Assembly (NCBI GenBank): GCA_030146405.1
Contig: JASLBS010000124.1
Location: forward strand, 1 to 6,257
Source of the DNA: Arthrobacter sp.
Lineage (GTDB): Bacteria; Actinomycetota; Actinomycetes; Actinomycetales; Micrococcaceae
Direction: 5' to 3'
DNA length: 6,257 nt
The notes below the pieces were generated by a model. That model had not been told where the DNA came from and made no database searches. It saw only the letters and a program-made list of their open reading frames with translations. The translations under genes and the position numbers were made by a program. Shown here piece after piece: positions 5,415 to 6,257 of this stretch. Positions within the stretch are counted from its first letter, which is position 1, and every line of letters starts with the position of its first letter.

Positions 5415-6239
5415 CTAGCTGTCCTGGAGTTCCCGTGTCCGGACAGGACCGGTCTTCACGTGGGTGATGTAGATGACGAAGCCCACGAAGCTCAGGCCTC
5501 CCACGAGATTGCCGAACACCGTGGGGAGCTCGTTCCAGATCAGGTAGTCCATGAGGGTGAATTCACCGCCGAGCATCAGCCCGATGGGGAAGAGGAACAT
5601 GTTGACGATCGAGTGTTCGAAACCCATGTAGAAGAAGAGCATGATGGGCATCCACATGGCGATCACCTTGCCGGGGACGCTGTCGGACATCATGGCGCCG
5701 ACGACGCCGGTGGAGACCATCCAGTTGCACAGCACGCCGCGGACGAAGAGCGTCAGCATGCCGGCCGCTCCGTGGTCCGCGTACCCGACGGTGCGCCCCT
5801 CCCCGATGTGCCCGATCGCCTCGCCCACCTCGTTCGGTGGTGTGGAGAAACCGTAGGTGAAGACGATGGCCATGAGCACCGCCGTGGTCAGCGCCCCGCC
5901 GAAGTTGCCGAGGAACACCAGGCCCCAGTTGCGGAACATCGCCCGCCCGGTCACTCCGCGGCGCTTGTCGAGCCACGCCAGGGGAACCAGCGTGAAGACG
6001 CCGGTGAGCAGGTCGAAGCCGAGCAGGTAGAGCATGCAGAACCCGACGGGGAACAGGACGGCTCCCAGCAGGGGCTGCCCCGTCTGCACGCTGACCGTGA
6101 CCGCGAACGCGGCGGCCAGGGCGAGGATCGCGCCGGCCATGTAGCTGCGGATCAGGGTGTGGCGGGTGGACATCAACGCCTTCGCCTGACCGGCGTCGAC
6201 CATGCGGACGGCGAAGTCCTTGGGGGCTACGTATGACAT
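5415..6239 (-). CDS. Formate/nitrite transporter (FNT) family channel
   Basis: This 274-residue membrane protein belongs to the FocA/NirC/HSC family of pentameric channels that move small monovalent anions such as formate, nitrite or hydrosulfide across the cytoplasmic membrane. Six hydrophobic spans are visible, at about 33-52, 57-80, 104-130, 158-182, 190-222 and 237-260. The family hallmarks are present: the broken-helix region LLTGVFTL (77-84), RNWGLVFLGNFGGAL (103-117), VLCNWMV (169-175) and GFEHSIVNMF (206-215). The last contains the conserved pore histidine H209. Length is typical for the family. The ATG at 6239 has GAGGA 5 nt upstream, just inside the right edge; its promoter lies outside. 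No pyruvate formate-lyase or nitrite reductase gene is visible beside it, so the transported ion is undetermined and I give no symbol. Confidence 0.95.
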   Translation of the reverse strand: MSYVAPKDFAVRMVDAGQAKALMSTRHTLIRSYMAGAILALAAAFAVTVSVQTGQPLLGAVLFPVGFCMLYLLGFDLLTGVFTLVPLAWLDKRRGVTGRAMFRNWGLVFLGNFGGALTTAVLMAIVFTYGFSTPPNEVGEAIGHIGEGRTVGYADHGAAGMLTLFVRGVLCNWMVSTGVVGAMMSDSVPGKVIAMWMPIMLFFYMGFEHSIVNMFLFPIGLMLGGEFTLMDYLIWNELPTVFGNLVGGLSFVGFVIYITHVKTGPVRTRELQDS

Positions 6240-6257
6240 GGGGGTCCTCGATCTCAG

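Noticed and set aside
5460..6236. Plus-strand 258-codon frame opposite the FNT gene
   Set aside because: The product is a low-complexity Glu/His/Asp-rich string that is the mirror of the hydrophobic FNT codons, with no independent coding evidence.

Overview
The window is high-GC DNA with GTG starts, short ATGA/GTGA gene overlaps, an ANTAR-domain regulator, a WXG-like/hydrolase pair and an E. coli-type adenylosuccinate lyase. Together these suggest an actinobacterium, most likely of the Arthrobacter/Micrococcaceae type; the genus is an inference from gene style, not a match I could run. No rRNA, tRNA, CRISPR array, insertion sequence or phage gene was seen, so this looks like an ordinary chromosomal segment.

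Layout. Bases 1-601 (minus strand) hold a two-gene unit: a 75-residue XRE-type repressor-like protein overlapping by ATGA a multi-pass membrane protein that runs off the left edge. Upstream lies an unusually AT-rich 60-bp patch with repeated operator-like sequence and a promoter placed so that the mRNA would begin at or next to the start codon. Bases 724-1026 (minus) encode a small ANTAR RNA-binding antiterminator, preceded by a candidate SigB/SigF-type promoter. Bases 1288-3627 (minus) hold purB followed 60 bp later by an endonuclease/exonuclease/phosphatase-family hydrolase, with a GC-rich hairpin in between.

On the plus strand, divergent from purB, 3753-5320 encode two translationally coupled proteins. 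The first is a 102-residue WXG100-like helical protein. The second is a 420-residue protein with an ESX-like helical N-terminus, carrying a YxxxE motif, fused to an alpha/beta-hydrolase with a complete-looking Ser-Asp-His triad. This pair is the most interesting item: it has the architecture of a type VII secretion substrate heterodimer with an enzymatic cargo, although no secretion machinery is in the window. A hairpin separates it from a convergent formate/nitrite-family channel gene (5415-6239, minus), whose ribosome binding site is just inside the right edge.

Functionally the window mixes housekeeping purine synthesis (purB), small-anion transport (the FNT channel), two small regulators and the possible secreted enzyme pair. 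Apart from the overlapping gene pairs, nothing in the sequence ties these units into one pathway.
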